From Tridacna crocea (Eukaryota > Mollusca > Bivalvia > Cardiida > Cardiidae): 64,000 nt of DNA. The notes under the pieces are model-generated. The model did no database searches. It had not been told where the DNA came from and saw only the letters and a program-made list of their open reading frames with translations. Made by a program: the position numbers and the translations under genes. The first letter of the stretch is position 1. Every line of letters starts with the position of its first letter. The DNA is taken from positions 40,812,672 through 40,876,671 of the forward strand of contig OX031063.1 of the NCBI GenBank assembly GCA_943736015.1, in the 5' to 3' direction. Below are positions 36,776 through 48,683 of the stretch, piece by piece.

Positions 36776-37075
36776 AAAACAGCTATTTCCACTAAAATAT
36801 CATCCTGCAAAATTAGCTTTGATTAAAAATAAGTATTATTGAATCACTTTCACCGATTAATTTTTTCAATTTTTGCCTTCTTTGAATTATCATTTATAAA
36901 TCTAAAACCACTATATTCTCAATTCAAAAAGAGATAATAATTACCTCCCTTTTCAGAAAACTAACAAAAGTATCAAAAAATAATTTCAAGATAGACATAA
37001 ACGGAATTTCTGTTCCATTAGAAATGTGCAAAAATATTATTTCTGCATAAATCCTTATTTATACTTATTTATCAT
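36776..37075. repeat. Family C dispersed element, copy 3 (reversed)
   Basis: Reverse-complement match to copies at 13667 and 32216: AACAGCTATTTCCACTAAAA, TTATCATTTATAAATCTAAA and AAGATAGACATAAACGGAAT. It adjoins the nested repeat in the same intron. Confidence 0.75.
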
Positions 37076-37319
37076 CCAATTGGAATTTTCTGGTATTTTG
37101 GTAGTGTTGTGGGTTGTTCGAAATTGATCCCGCTCATCACATGATTCTTACCTATATTTGACAAACCCATAGTTAGAAATCCAGGAAACACATGCGTAGA
37201 TGCACTGACCGCTGTGAAATAATTTTTCGATCAGCGTCAAACTCAACGCTCCATTAGTTAACCAGAAATGGTAGAGCATAATGTTTTATACATATTTGTA
37301 TACAAAAGCTGTCACTTAC

Positions 37320-37510
37320 TTATATCCGGGCAACATATAGTTGAATATAGATACGCTGTTAGTTTCCATGAAGTCCCTTCAATGTTCCTCGATAAAGTAA
37401 CAAAATTCCCATGTATACTGAGAGCCTGACATGACAGTTATTAACATTGAATTTTCGTTCGTATTTCCGATAGCTCACCGCCTGTTCTTTTTCGGCCATA
37501 GGTCAGTTTA
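37320..37510 (-). promoter_or_regulatory. Predicted 5' untranslated exon and promoter region of GPCR paralogue 2
   Basis: Matches the block at 23397-23590, including CAATGTTCCTCGATAAAG, GTATACTGAGAG and the donor AA|GTAAGTGAC (last exon base at 37320). It lies about 2.4 kb from the ATG, against about 0.67 kb in paralogue 1. The difference is the nested repeats at 35.3-37.1 kb. Confidence 0.5.
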
Positions 37511-37627
37511 GCATCTGCTGGTCCAATGGATTTTTTAATATCAGTTTATTTCAAATCTTACGGCTTAATATTAAGCAGTAAGAGAAACTTGTGATTGATA
37601 TCTGGACAATGTTATGGCTAAACTGGG

Positions 37628-37899
37628 TTAACCCATTACCAAACAAAGCCGACAAATGACGACACTGTGAAGGAAGCCTCTTGAAAACATTGTGGGAAAA
37701 GGAGAAAATGCTGGTAACCAGAAAAAAAACATTGTGGGAAAAGGAGAAAATGCTGGTAACCAGCATTTTCTCCTTTTCCCACAATGTTTACTACCCCATC
37801 AAAGAAAAAATGGCACCATTTGAGCTACACTAATATTGTTGTCTGCAAATACTTTCTATTTGGACAAGGCTAAAATTTTGTCGTCTGGTAAAGGGTTAA
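37628..37899. repeat. Family A MITE with extra hairpin arm
   Basis: Flanked by TTAA on both sides (37628, 37896). It contains a complete hairpin preceded by an additional direct copy of the left arm (AACATTGTGGGAAAAGGAGA repeated), separated by a run of A. Confidence 0.85.
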
Positions 37900-38113
37900 A
37901 CCTTTCTGTAGCATCGTACTAGCAATCCATCACAAAAGTGAGGGTCCACACAATTCGTTTTGACTAACAACTAACTAAATCACGAGGTAGAATGGTCCTT
38001 TGAAATGCAGAAACGGGCCGATAGCAAAAAGTTTCAGCCCTGGTCAGCCTGCGCGTTCTACGCAGGCTGACCTGTGACTATACTTTGTGCAGATGAATTA
38101 ATACCCTTCTCAT

Positions 38114-38342
38114 TTAACTCTTTACCACACGAGAAAATTTTAGACTGGTCCAAATTGAAAGCATTAGCAGACGACAAGATAAAGGTGACTGACTAATTGA
38201 AACTTGTTCTGGGAAGGGTAGAAAACACTGCGGGAAAAGGAGAAAATGCTGGTTACCAGCATTTTCTCCTTTTCCCACAGTGTTTTCAAAGGACTGCTTT
38301 CTCAGGAGCGTCAAAAGTAGGGATTGTGTGGTAATGGGTTAA
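38114..38342. repeat. Family A MITE
   Basis: TTAA ends at 38114 and 38339. The perfect hairpin is around GCTGGTTACCAGC. It lies in the opposite orientation to the 37628 copy. Confidence 0.85.
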
Positions 38343-38372
38343 ATGGAAAATTCTGTTCTGCTTTTTGGACGT

Positions 38373-38586
38373 TTTATCTTTTACCACACAGTCCTGTTTT
38401 AACAATCCTGAGGAAATGTGCTTTTGAAAACATTGTGGGGAAAGGAGAAATGCTGGTACTCAGCATCTCTGTTTTTTCCACAATGTTTTCTACCAATATC
38501 AAGACAAATCTCAACTTATTTACGTTTTATCTGTTGTCTGCAACTGCTTTCAGAACGGACGAGTCTACAATTTTGTTCAAATTTGG
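38373..38586. repeat. Family A MITE, diverged
   Basis: It runs from TTTTACCACACAGTCC through GGGGAAAGGAGAAATGCTGG to CTACAATTTTGTTC. The right end is decayed. Confidence 0.75.
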
Positions 38587-39624
38587 GATTTTTCATAGGC
38601 CCACACATGCGGCGTAAGTACTGGTGTTATTCCAAGGAAGCATAATCTAGAGAGACACTGATAAATTGTAAGAAATTGTTCCTCAATCGATGTAAAATAA
38701 ATGTTTAAACTACAATGCTGAAGTTTAGTAAAAACTTAATTGGCCTTCCTGGAGTTTCTTTTACCAGTACTCCGCACAATTATCTTTCCAAGCCATAGTA
38801 TGATAGTACTCCCAAAATTCATTACATTTAACATGATATAAACATTTTCCGTGATAGAATCAATTGCTTGTATCACTACTGCTAATTTACTATTTTTCTC
38901 ATGCTTTGGTAAAATGAGGTTTAATGATGCAGGACTATTGCTGTCCTCAAAGTAATGTTTTAGTGAAATAGGCAATAGATTGTATGCTTCACGCTTTCGG
39001 CGCCACAGGCGAAATAAGAGTCTTTTGCAGACGGCATGGATCAATATCAAGATCAAGATCCGTGCAGTCTGATCTTGATCCATACCATTCGCTTTTGTAG
39101 CCCAACCTGTAAAATAAAAATCATTCTGAAACTCATGTACATCTTCGCGGGCCAAGGTTACGATCACTACGTGGATCTTACCTTGGCTGATTGAGCCCGA
39201 TTTCGAGATTCCTGCGATGCGCCCTCTATTGGATGCTGGTTATTACCCCCCCCCCCCCCAACATAATATTTCTAAAAGCGAGTGAAATATCGTTTTACAA
39301 ACCGCTTACGAATACACATGAAGCGGTAAGCAGACATCCACATGGATTTCCATGTTTACCTTCTACACGAAAGGTAGCGACCTTGTTCTTTTTTTATCAA
39401 AGATGAATTGCTACGAGCGATTTCATTCGTTGCAGCTAGAGCTGGCTGCGTCCAATGAATAAGCGTATCGGGTGATTGTAAAAATCAAGCTCGATCCGCC
39501 AAGGGTAGAGTAGCGTAGTGAATCGTCAGCCTTGGCTTGCGAAGATGAGGAATGTATTTTCAGCTGTCAAACTTGGTCGAGACTGTACATATGTCGCTGA
39601 CAGGATTAATTGGTTTTACATGTT
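38587..39624. other. Intergenic, no supported gene
   Basis: A 143-aa minus-strand ORF (39167-38736) spans a local inverted repeat (GGATCAATATCAAGATCAAG against GATCTTGATCC) and resembles no family I know. A run of 14 C lies at 39246-39259. Confidence 0.45.
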
Positions 39625-39709
39625 ATATCGTCGGTGTGCTTCCAAAACCTCGTAACTACAGCTTGTAACAAGCTGTAGTTACGAGGTTTTGGAAGCACAC
39701 CGACGATAT
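39625..39709. repeat. Perfect 85-bp palindrome
   Basis: Arms 39625-39666 and 39668-39709 are exact reverse complements of 42 nt around a single A (39667). The left arm begins ATATCGTCGGTGTGCTTCC. The right arm overlaps the first bases of the adjacent family B MITE. Confidence 0.95.
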
Positions 39710-39970
39710 GGCCTTCAACACGCGAAAAGGGGCATTCTGAAATTTGCGCAAAGTGTCGTCTCGGATCAGCCTGCACAGTCCTCTAAGGTTAATCCAAAAC
39801 AAGTCTTTCCGTTTTGTCGTAATTTTCTGCTTTGCGCATGTATAGTGAAGAACCAAATCTAATGTAGTCGTAAAGTGTCGTCTCGGATTAGGCTGCGCAG
39901 ACTGCGCAGGCTGATCCGAGATGACACTATGTAAGTGGCCGAAAGCCCCTTTTCGCGTGTTGCAAGCCAT
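39708..39970. repeat. Family B MITE, copy 1
   Basis: Terminal inverted repeats are ATGGCCTTCAACACGCGAAA and CGCGTGTTGCAAGCCAT. Two GC-rich internal hairpins contain GTGTCGTCTCGGATCAGCC and CTGCGCAGACTGCGCAG. Four other copies lie in the window. Confidence 0.85.
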
Positions 39971-40152
39971 ATTGTGATAGATTTCCTTTTATGCAGCCTG
40001 TGGTCTATGAATCATTTTGGCAAGTGTTCTTTTTCTCGTTTAGCATGAACGACTTCGAAATTCATTACTGTCTTTCAACGTAACGTTGTTTTGCAAATAA
40101 GCAATAAAGTCGCCGATTTTTTTTGTCCTCATCCATATATAAGAGTCGACTC

Positions 40153-40190
<38 letters not shown>
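40153..40190. repeat. (ATCT)n microsatellite
   Basis: About nine TCTA units, followed at 40204-40224 by a short GTTT run. Confidence 0.95.
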
Positions 40191-40192
<2 letters not shown>

Positions 40193-40431
40193 CTTCCATG
40201 TTTGTTTGCTTGTTTGTTTGTTTGTTAACAACGTAAACACGTAGAAGGTGCATGTATTCGAAACTTTAGAATTCGAAGTAACGACTGCATTAGAAGATCA
40301 GTTTCAGGGACCTATCTGAAAAAAAAATGCAGAAGATCTTTTTCGCAGGGAAAAAAATCACTATACGGACAGTGTAGACCTTAGATCATGTTCTATACAG
40401 TATATTCCGGCTAATCCGTCCATGGTGCACT

Positions 40432-40562
40432 TTATTAGTTGTACGGTCAGGTGGCAGGGGACTTGGAAACTTGTTCACGGCTGTGGTTAATCATGTCGCC
40501 CCGAGCCGAAGGCGTGAACAACTTTCCAAGTCCCCTGTCACCTAACCGTACAACGAATTTAT
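40432..40562. repeat. 130-bp foldback
   Basis: About 49-bp arms (TTGTACGGTCAGGTGGCAGG... and ...CACCTAACCGTACAA) flank a GC-rich loop. A few mismatches are present. Probably a short MITE. Confidence 0.8.
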
Positions 40563-42185
40563 TATACTGCAAAGTTTTACCCTTTCATAGCATGTTAAGC
40601 GAAATGTTCTTGTTTTATAATTTCGCGAATCGTGTATGCTGACGAAATGGAAATTCCTTCCTGTGTGCCCCAATTCAATGAAAACTGATGTCACTGGAAA
40701 AATGACGTCACTAAAACGTGCAGTTTGGTGCATAAATGTGCAGTCTGGTGATCAATCAACGCCACCATTTGGATTTTGTGTTGCAAGTGTAGTGATGTTT
40801 ACAGGGCACTCAAAAGGGAAACTGGTTTAACGTGTTTTTTTGCCAGGGGACATGATACATGTTCCCGGCATGTTAACCAATCAGATTACGAGAAATTTCT
40901 TTGCGGTGTAATAAATATCTATAATCGCGCCTATCAGCTGAGCAACTAACTCCAAGCTTGTCACTCCAAACGTTTCTATTGTGTAAAATTATTACAAACA
41001 ACCCTATATGGTTGACCCAGTTTATCGAAAATGAAAATTTATTACTATATAGCAAATATGATGAATTAGGATGATTTACATGTATGTTATTGATGACTTT
41101 TACACCCCTTGCTCTACCATAAAAGCATTCAAAACATTTTACGCGGTGTCATGAGAATCCTAGTAGCTCCAATATGACACTGTAAGCTTAGCGTTCAATA
41201 TAAGCCATATTTCTTTAGCGTTCATCGTTGTAAATTGATTGCCTATTCTGTCGAGTCAGTATTACAACTGGGGGAAAAATTATCTAGCATTATTATGATG
41301 CGAAGTCAAACGTTTATGACTAATGTGGCATCTCTCTAGAATGGAAAGGTTTTTTACTTCAAAAGTTTAAAGTTTTCATGAGTTACAATAAAATTTCATG
41401 GAGGAGATAAGCCAAGCCCATCCCATCCACCCCACCCCACATACACACCCATCCTCGCTTCCCATGTCGTTTTTAATCACCAAGATATAAATCGATGCAC
41501 GAGAAATTTGCCTAAGGTTCATTCATACAACATATCAATGGTCTCTGACTGAGATTTTTTAACATAGATTTTCCAACAATTTGCTGCAGAAGACCTATTT
41601 TCTTTGGAAACAGTGTTTGACAAAGAATTAGAATGTTACAAATCTTGCTCCAAATCTACCTTACCCCAAAACTTTTTACTTTTTCTGTCCATGTGATAAA
41701 GATATCAAATATCATACATGTAACCATTAGCATCTCACCATGTCCCTGGCTATACTGCGTGAAGCCTCCAATACTCACGAAGCCTCATTAATCTTTTCCC
41801 AAACTATCTATCTACCGCTAATTTTTGACGCTAACACTATGTGGATCTAAAGTTTATTTTATATCTTGAAAGTCGGATGTACGAACCCCTGTCAATGGCC
41901 CAGATTTTTCAGGGAGTTTACAAATTCGAGTGACTGTAGCAGCCAGGGTGCATTAGCAACTGACATTTAGTTGTATTTATTTGGCACAAAAATGTTTTTG
42001 CTCTCAATTGTCGGAAGAATACGGAGAATAAGTTACTGTTAGTAAAGAAAAGATACATTGCTTTTTGTAACCGGGGCGAGTAAACGAGCTGAAGAGTGTT
42101 AAACTCCTCGATTATACTATATAGTCTATGGGTGCCAGGAATCAAACTACGGACCCCTAAGGAATAACTTACTTACTTACATCAT
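40563..42185. other. Intergenic, nothing recognised
   Basis: Chance ORFs up to 75 aa. A CA/CCC-rich stretch lies at about 41416-41450. No gene supported. Confidence 0.45.
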
Positions 42186-42560
42186 ATGGAATGACGTCAC
42201 TCTACACAGAATGACGTCCTTCAAAAAAAATTCAGAAAAAATCTTCTTTCTACCGTGGGTTATAGTTCAATAAACCACGGTTGTGAGTTATGTGGCACCA
42301 TAGGTCTCTACAAGTCAATGAGGGCGATGGCCCGAGTGGTTTATTCATTGCACCTAATAACTAACAACGTGGTTTATTCAACGTAAAACCACTGTTGAAA
42401 GAAGATTATTTTGATTCTAACATGACCACTTCTTTATCAAAGGAAAACAGGTTCATACAGTGGGTCAAAACGCGCATGAAGATTATATTTCATTGAAAAA
42501 AGTTACCTTATACAGAATGACGTCTCTCTGCATGGAATGACGTCAGCCTACATAGAATAA
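42186..42560. repeat. Foldback flanked by repeated GAATGACGTC motifs
   Basis: GAATGACGTC or close variants occur near 42189, 42209, 42517, 42536 and 42555. The inner part pairs AATCTTCTTTCTACCGTGG with CCACTGTTGAAAGAAGATT. TGACGTCA-type sites are CRE-like, but here they look like components of a repeat. Confidence 0.55.
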
Positions 42561-43113
42561 CGTAGATTTTACAACACTTTCGTTGCACTGTGTTTATAGC
42601 GCCGAATTTACTAGCCATTTTAGAATGGGTGATGACAGATGTTCTGTAGAGAAAAGAAATGTTGCTCTCTTTCTTTATGCCACGACTAGGGCCGGTTTTC
42701 ACTTATCATACCAAATGGCAATCTTAACACATTTTTGTTGTTTAAACCGAGTGGCTTACCTAATCAGAAATTCTGTTGCTTTGAAATTTAGAAATATCTT
42801 GAGAATTAGTAGATCTAAGAATGTTTAAAAAAATAGTGCATGAATACAGATTAAAAAAGGAAAGCTGATGCGTCCCTAACGGTAATATCATAGGATTCGA
42901 TGGTAGAAATATTTAGTTAGTCGGACAGAAATGGCCTATTAAGTATTATCTTGGATGTTATTTTATTAACATTGTAAGAAAAGCTTTAAAGAAACATACA
43001 AGAACATGCAACAATAAGGTTTGATATTTCTATGATATTTTTGCGTCTAAGAGGAAAGCTTAAAACGTAGAGTATGTAACTGAGGTTCACTGTAATAAAG
43101 CATGAAGGTTCCG
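42561..43113. other. 3' flank of secreted-protein gene 1
   Basis: No gene. An AATAAA on the minus strand lies at about 42962-42967, some 150 nt past the stop codon, and could serve polyadenylation. Confidence 0.4.
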
Positions 43114-46100
43114 TTAGCCAAAAACTCGTGTTCTTGGGATCCAGAGTCTACGGCGATGGCGCTGTATTCTCTCAAGAAGCTCTTGAAAGGCACTTGATTG
43201 CAACAATTGTGCCGTATTGAAATCGTTTGTGGTTCTTCTGATATCAATGTATATGTCTGGACTCAAATTAAGGTGGCGTGACATGCACTTCCGGTGAAAA
43301 ACAAAGCTTCTGCCTTGTACGGAACCAAACTCGTTCATGATGGGCATGGGGGATAGTCCATTTACGCTTACATGATCAACATCCGAATTTCCTTCCGAAA
43401 TGTACATTGAACGAAACGTTGTGAATGGAAAATATAACGGGTTACCACGAAAACGAATGTCTGAAACAATAAGTCGCGTTTCACTCAATGTACATTTAAG
43501 CATGAGTTTTGAAGTACTGCCATCTTTATACTGTAAATCGAAAATGAACCGATTTAAATCAATCCGAACATCTTGAATCGGCGTATATGGTCGAACAGCT
43601 GTCGGGTCAGTCTGGCCTATGATCACTGAAGAACCAAATGGTATCCAATCAGAACCTTCCGGTGGAACCGGAAGAAGCCTGGCGTTTCCGTCGTGATACA
43701 AAACAAAGACCTGAGCATAGCCAGAACTCCATGGGATAGGCCTATATACTCTAAAATATGAAGTGTTATAATAAGTTTCCCCATTTGAAAGGTGGATCGC
43801 CATCGCGTCAGGATAGAGCCACCAAAAATCACTGAACACCGCCTCTACGATGATATTGTCGCCCTTGTAAATAGTCCTTATCTGGTCTGCAAGCCAGGTC
43901 CGTCTCTCAAGGTGAAGGTATTGCACAAATATTTGTGTACTAGTATTGGAGTCAATTTCTAAGAAAATCATGTTGTATTTCGAATCACTCCAACTGAAAT
44001 CCGTCGTGTTCCATTCTGCTTCACGTCTTTCCCGGGTAATCAATTTCACGTCAGGGCTTGTAACTTCACGTCGTCCAGCATACGACATTCCGACACGTAT
44101 GGGTGAATTAATCTCTGTAAATGATATTCTAAAAGTGGTGCCCATTTCACTATCTACCATTCCCTTTGATTTACCTTCAAGTCTAAATTGAAGTATCAAC
44201 AGAACAGAAATTTTTGAATGTGAATCCCTGCCTTCTGCAACATACATTATCGCCCTGTCCGATCTCAGTGTTTGCTGGACTCCTTTAGATAGTATTATAT
44301 TATAAAATCTCCAATAGACCGGTGATAGATGAGGACACCCCGTATTATTCTCAAACCTCCAGTTTGAAAAAGCTGTGTAACTAGGCAGAACCGCAGTAAT
44401 CTCATACTCTTGGACATTGGTGTTGAAAATAGGAATATTTACGTTATCTACTTCCGCGCACGAGGTGTTGTAGGATTCCTGGGCCATGTAGGATATCCCT
44501 GTGATGACGTCATTGGGACGTAACCGGAAGCGTTGATCTGAAAGGCAACTCAATTCACAAGTGAAAATAGCGTGTACGAGCTGTTCATCCTCTATATTCA
44601 GATCTATTTTGTCAACTGCGAGCCCATCTGCAGTTCCATTGTACATTATCTATAAAAACAAAAACCAATTATAACTGAAATTCAGTATTCTTTCGAAACC
44701 TCAAGCACGAAACAGATTTTTCTTTTTTAAGTTCTGGGTCCGTATTCACCAACATTCTTAAGAACATTCTTAGTCTTGTTCTTCAGAATTTTGTCAGTGT
44801 GAAAGTAACAGAACATTTGATTGGCTAAACCATTTGGTTTAGCCAATCATATGTTCTGTTACTTTCAGAGTCCCAAATCTTGAAGAATAAGACCAAGAAT
44901 GTTCTTAAGAGTGGTTGGTGAATACGGACCTTGGTATCATCAAATAGATCTAGATCTACAACACTTTTCTAAATGACCACCCTTTTTCATTGCATAGATC
45001 TACTATTAATATGATACCATTGATGTTTGCTTAAAAGCCCAGTATAGACCTACATATCGTCGGGGCATATGATAGTCACTTGTAGAAACAAATAATAAAA
45101 TCGGGCAAAAGGTAAACAAAAGACATAGAACACTGACGGATCGGATCGTACGATGACAGATTGTCATCTTCACAATAATTTTCATACTTTTTAATGATAG
45201 ATCTAGATCCATAAATTCAAATGCATTTAAACATCCGATTTTTTTATAATATTTGGCCTTTATTGTTACTTTAAGTTTAGTTTCGGTAGTAGGTCTTACA
45301 GTATCCTAAATAATTTGATGAGTTCCGCCAATGGAAATAAACATGAATGGCTGGGGAATTCGTACAGGCCTCGTTTTTTTATTTAAATAGATCAAAAATA
45401 ACGTTACATTGACAAAACTGAATCAGATATTGAAGTGAGCTTTTACTGATTCTTCATATTATGAAGAAGCATCTTTCCATATGTCATAGGAAAAGAAGAG
45501 AGATAGATTTCTTTACGCGTAAAACATTCGCAGCTGATAGGTAAGATGTGCCTGAAATTACTGAATTTGTCTTTGCCATAGTGGCGGATCGGACACTTTT
45601 TCCTTACCTGACATTAAAAAAAAGTTAACAGGTAACAGAGGAACGGCTATGAAATGGATTGTAACACGCAAAAAAGGGCATTCGGACATTTACGTAAAGC
45701 ATCGTCTCGGATCAACCCGTGCAGTCCGCGCAGGCCAACCCGAAACGACACTTTCCGTTTGTATGTGATTTTCTGTTTTGGGCAAGTCAACAGTAGCACA
45801 AAATCTAATGAAGTCGTAAAGTGCCGTCTAGGATTAGCTTGTGCGAACTGAACAGGCTGATCCGCGACGACACTTTATGCAAATGTCCGAATGCCCCTTT
45901 CGCGAGTTGCAATCCAATTAAAAGACCGGAGACATTGACTACAAGTAAAGGTATATCAAGTTACTAGATATTTTCTATTACATAATATGTGTCTTAATAA
46001 AAAAAGATAGAATAGCCTAAACAAAGAGAATATATGACAAACACCAATTACCGTTACATAATGCCAGCCTATTGGCAACGATGAATCAGCTGTCAAAATA

Positions 46101-46447
46101 CCTGTAGAACGAAACTGATTCCAGTCAGGTGTCGTTGGAGTTTGAAAAGTTCCCACGGGTGTCCCATCTATCTCTATCACCACTGTTTCAGATATGTTAC
46201 CATTAGAGAAGCGGATGTCCTGAATGGAAACCTGACTCCTCTGGCGAAGGCAGAAATTGAAACTGAGCATCTTTTCAGGTTGTAGTATCAGCGCTTTTCC
46301 GTTTGATGCTTTCGAGAGATCCCAGATTGGATGGTTATCTCTGTTTCGTTGAAAATTTGTTTGAATTGTAAACACTTTGGCGTCATGACTTGCGATTAAA
46401 AGTGTGAGTACGGTAAAACAAACTATGATGGAAAACTGACTCCGCAT
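43114..46447 (-). CDS. Secreted beta-rich protein, paralogue 1 (two coding exons, about 643 aa)
   Basis: Exon 1 is 46447-46052 (132 codons) and ends GTA ACG|gtaatt. Exon 2 is 44649-43114 and follows ttttatag| in phase 0. The start chosen is MRSQFSII, because it aligns with the paralogue and is followed by a hydrophobic signal peptide (residues 1-23). An acceptor-like TTTCGCAG lies just upstream, so a non-coding exon is likely. Residues about 25-145 look like a jelly-roll carbohydrate-binding-type domain (WDLSKASNGKALILQP, DIRFSNGNISETVVIEIDGT, W.QFRSTG, GWHYV, DGLAVDKIDL). This resembles CBM6/35-like modules by pattern only. The C-terminal half has the conserved VYRPIPWSSGYAQVFVLYHD, PEGSDWIPFGSSVIIG and FRSMYISEGNSDVDHVSVNG blocks. 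No catalytic motif, transmembrane segment or GPI signal is evident. It is probably extracellular; the function is unknown. Confidence 0.88.
44737..44930. repeat. Family D palindromic MITE in intron of secreted-protein gene 1
   Basis: Nearly perfect palindrome of about 194 bp from GGTCCGTATTCACCAACA to GGTTGGTGAATACGGACC. The centre is GGCTAAACCATTTGGTTTAGCC. Relatives lie at 56258-56736 and 60778-60900. Confidence 0.9.
45654..45917. repeat. Family B MITE, copy 2, in the same intron
   Basis: Ends are ATGGATTGTAACACGC and GCGAGTTGCAATCCA. The internal GC-rich hairpins are decayed (CATCGTCTCGGATCAACCCG). It is absent from the paralogue's intron. Confidence 0.8.
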
Positions 46448-47603
46448 CTTTGCATCCCTGTTTCCGCCCCTGCGAAATGAAATACAAATGTCATTTGAAA
46501 TATTTCCCATGGGCAATTCTGATGCAATACTGGGTGTGGCTGAAAGTGTATCGGTATTCTAACATTCAAATTCGGACACCGAGAAATAATTTTACAATTC
46601 AAAAAACGAATATTCGTACAAAGTCAAATATTCGAATGGCTGTTCTTGCATTTGTTCCCATCCGTGCTAGTTTCCAATAGATCTGAGCCATGCTTTGTGA
46701 AAAGGGGGCTTAATCCAACTGCGACAAGTATCGACTCAGGTCATTCAGGGCCGTTAAAAAAAGTAGCTACTTTGGATCCATAAGTATGTGATTGCTTACT
46801 TGGTGCCATATATCACGGAAATGCACTAAGCCTCCTCTTGCCAGAGCATGACTCATTTTTTATACTATCTAATTGGATGATTTATAGTATTTCGATGTAT
46901 CTCCACAAAATTTACATGTAATTAACTGTTTTGGGCTTCCCAGCGCTATATAGTTTCACAGCAGATAAACAAGAGAAAGACGCTGGTTGTAATTAGAGTG
47001 TTTTTAATACTTGTCAACTATTCGACAGGAAGGGGAGGTCTTTCATAAAAGAGGAAGCTAAGATGCACGTACATAATAGTTAGCATGAGAATGCAGAGAC
47101 ATGCGCACGCATCTAGCGCCTAGAAAATTGATCAGGGCGATTTGCGAATACAGTGGCTCTTCATTAACGACGCATACATGTTTTTTAGGGATATGAAGAT
47201 AGAGTAGATAAAGGCAAAAAAGAGAAGATAGGTGGGCTGATAAACAGATTAACAAACAAAAAAACAAACAAAGCAGGAAAACGTTTGTAACTGACCTCTT
47301 AGATAACCAAAGCCTCCCAATAATTCACAAACCACTACATACACACCTGAGTTAGCAATGACGAATGACATCCTAACTATATTGTAGACCGTGTATGATC
47401 GATTGTGAAGCAATTAAAACACGTTTTCAAACTATTGCACTTTTCCAAATTCATGATATCTAAAGATAGGCAGTTAAGTTACAAAGATATTCCATACAGC
47501 ACTAGTAAAAAAGAATTTTAAATCATTATGTTTAAGCGCCAAATATTACTTTACCATTTCTTTATTTATCAAAAAAATCTAAATACCTAACTCAAAAAAC
47601 GAG
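46448..47603. other. 5' flank of secreted-protein gene 1 and spacer
   Basis: A family E fragment (GAGCCATGCTTTGTGAAAAG) lies at about 46685-46750. Otherwise there is no gene or strong repeat. A promoter could not be located. Confidence 0.45.
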
Positions 47604-47830
47604 CTAACCTTTTTACCACACAATCCTGATTTTAATGACCCTGAGAAACAAGTCAATTTAAATCCTTGCTGAAAAAGGAGAAAAATGCTGTTAAGTAGCA
47701 CTTTCGCCTCATTGAACAGTGTTTTCTATCTCTTCAAGAGACTTTTTTTATCATTTGACTTTGTTATGAATGTCGTCAACAAATGTTTCAGTTTGATCTT
47801 GTCTAAAATTTTGTTGAGTGGTAAAGGTTT
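47604..47830. repeat. Family A MITE, diverged
   Basis: It runs from CTAACCTTTTTACCACAC through GAAAAAGGAGAAAAATGCTG to AAAATTTTGTTGAGTGGTAA. Confidence 0.7.
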
Positions 47831-47860
47831 CTCTCATGTTTCCTTCACACTCTTTAACCA

Positions 47861-48200
47861 TCCTAACGCTTCTAATGCAAAATGGGATGAAATTTCTTAT
47901 TAGATGATAAATAAGGATTTAAATTGATGCAATATTTTTGCACATTCTAACCGACCAGAAATTCCTTTGATATCAACTATTTGTTGATATTTTTGTTGGT
48001 TTTCTAAAAAGGGAAGGTATCTCCCTTTGTAATGAGAATAGAGTGACCCTAGATTTATAATTGCTAATTCTAAGAAGGAAAAAATGGAAAAAGTGGCGCG
48101 GTTAAAGTAATACAATGATACTCAGTTTCAAACATAGCAACTTTTTTAGGATAAATATTATTTTGGAAATAGCTGTTTTCCATTAGAGTGGTACTACCTT
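47861..48200. repeat. Family C dispersed element, copy 4
   Basis: Contains CCGACCAGAAATTCCTTTGA, TCCCTTTGTAATGAGAATA and a TAGAGTGGTACTACCTT right end. The left end is poorly conserved. Confidence 0.7.
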
Positions 48201-48243
48201 AAGTCAACTTCATGCCAGAAAGAATCCCGTATTTGAACAGTCA

Positions 48244-48411
48244 TTAAGAAAAAGAAAACAGAATGGTAAAGGTAACTATAAAATGTTCTCTTTTTCCAAC
48301 AATTTTGAGCACATTTCGAAATTATTTTTGCTCCAAATCAAATTTATTATGTCGTCTGCAAACGCTTTCGACTTGGAAAAGTCTAAAATTTTGTCATTTG
48401 CTAAAGGATTA
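48244..48411. repeat. Family A MITE, 5'-truncated
   Basis: Keeps TTCTCTTTTTCCAACA, GTCGTCTGCAAACGCTTTCG and TCTAAAATTTTGTCATTTGC. The left half is missing. Confidence 0.6.
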
Positions 48412-48683
48412 TGAACATACTGTCTGCATTAAACTTGGTTTGTCTTGAAGACTAATTTTGAAAACGTTTGGCAAAAAGAATGTTAATCATTCTTAATATA
48501 ACTCTCAGTTTTATTTTCAAAATTATTTTTCGTTATCTTTGAATAAGACGTCATTAACGTCAACTACGTCATTAACGTTGACGTTACTAAGACACAAAGT
48601 CAGATAAAACACGAAACTTAGGAAGAAAGGAGCAGCCACACAAATGACAAATCCTTTTTGAAGAAATTGCCATTTATATCAAC

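Noticed and set aside
38736-39167. 143-aa minus-strand ORF
   Set aside because: It crosses a local inverted repeat, has low-information composition, no family match and no splice or start context.
39656-39970. ORFs starting MACNTRKG or MDCNTQKR (39.7, 45.7 and 51.3 kb)
   Set aside because: Translations of family B MITE ends and hairpins.
42186-42560. Cluster of TGACGTCA-like sites as a CREB-responsive enhancer
   Set aside because: The sites are arranged as parts of a foldback repeat and also occur in other repeats; no gene starts nearby.
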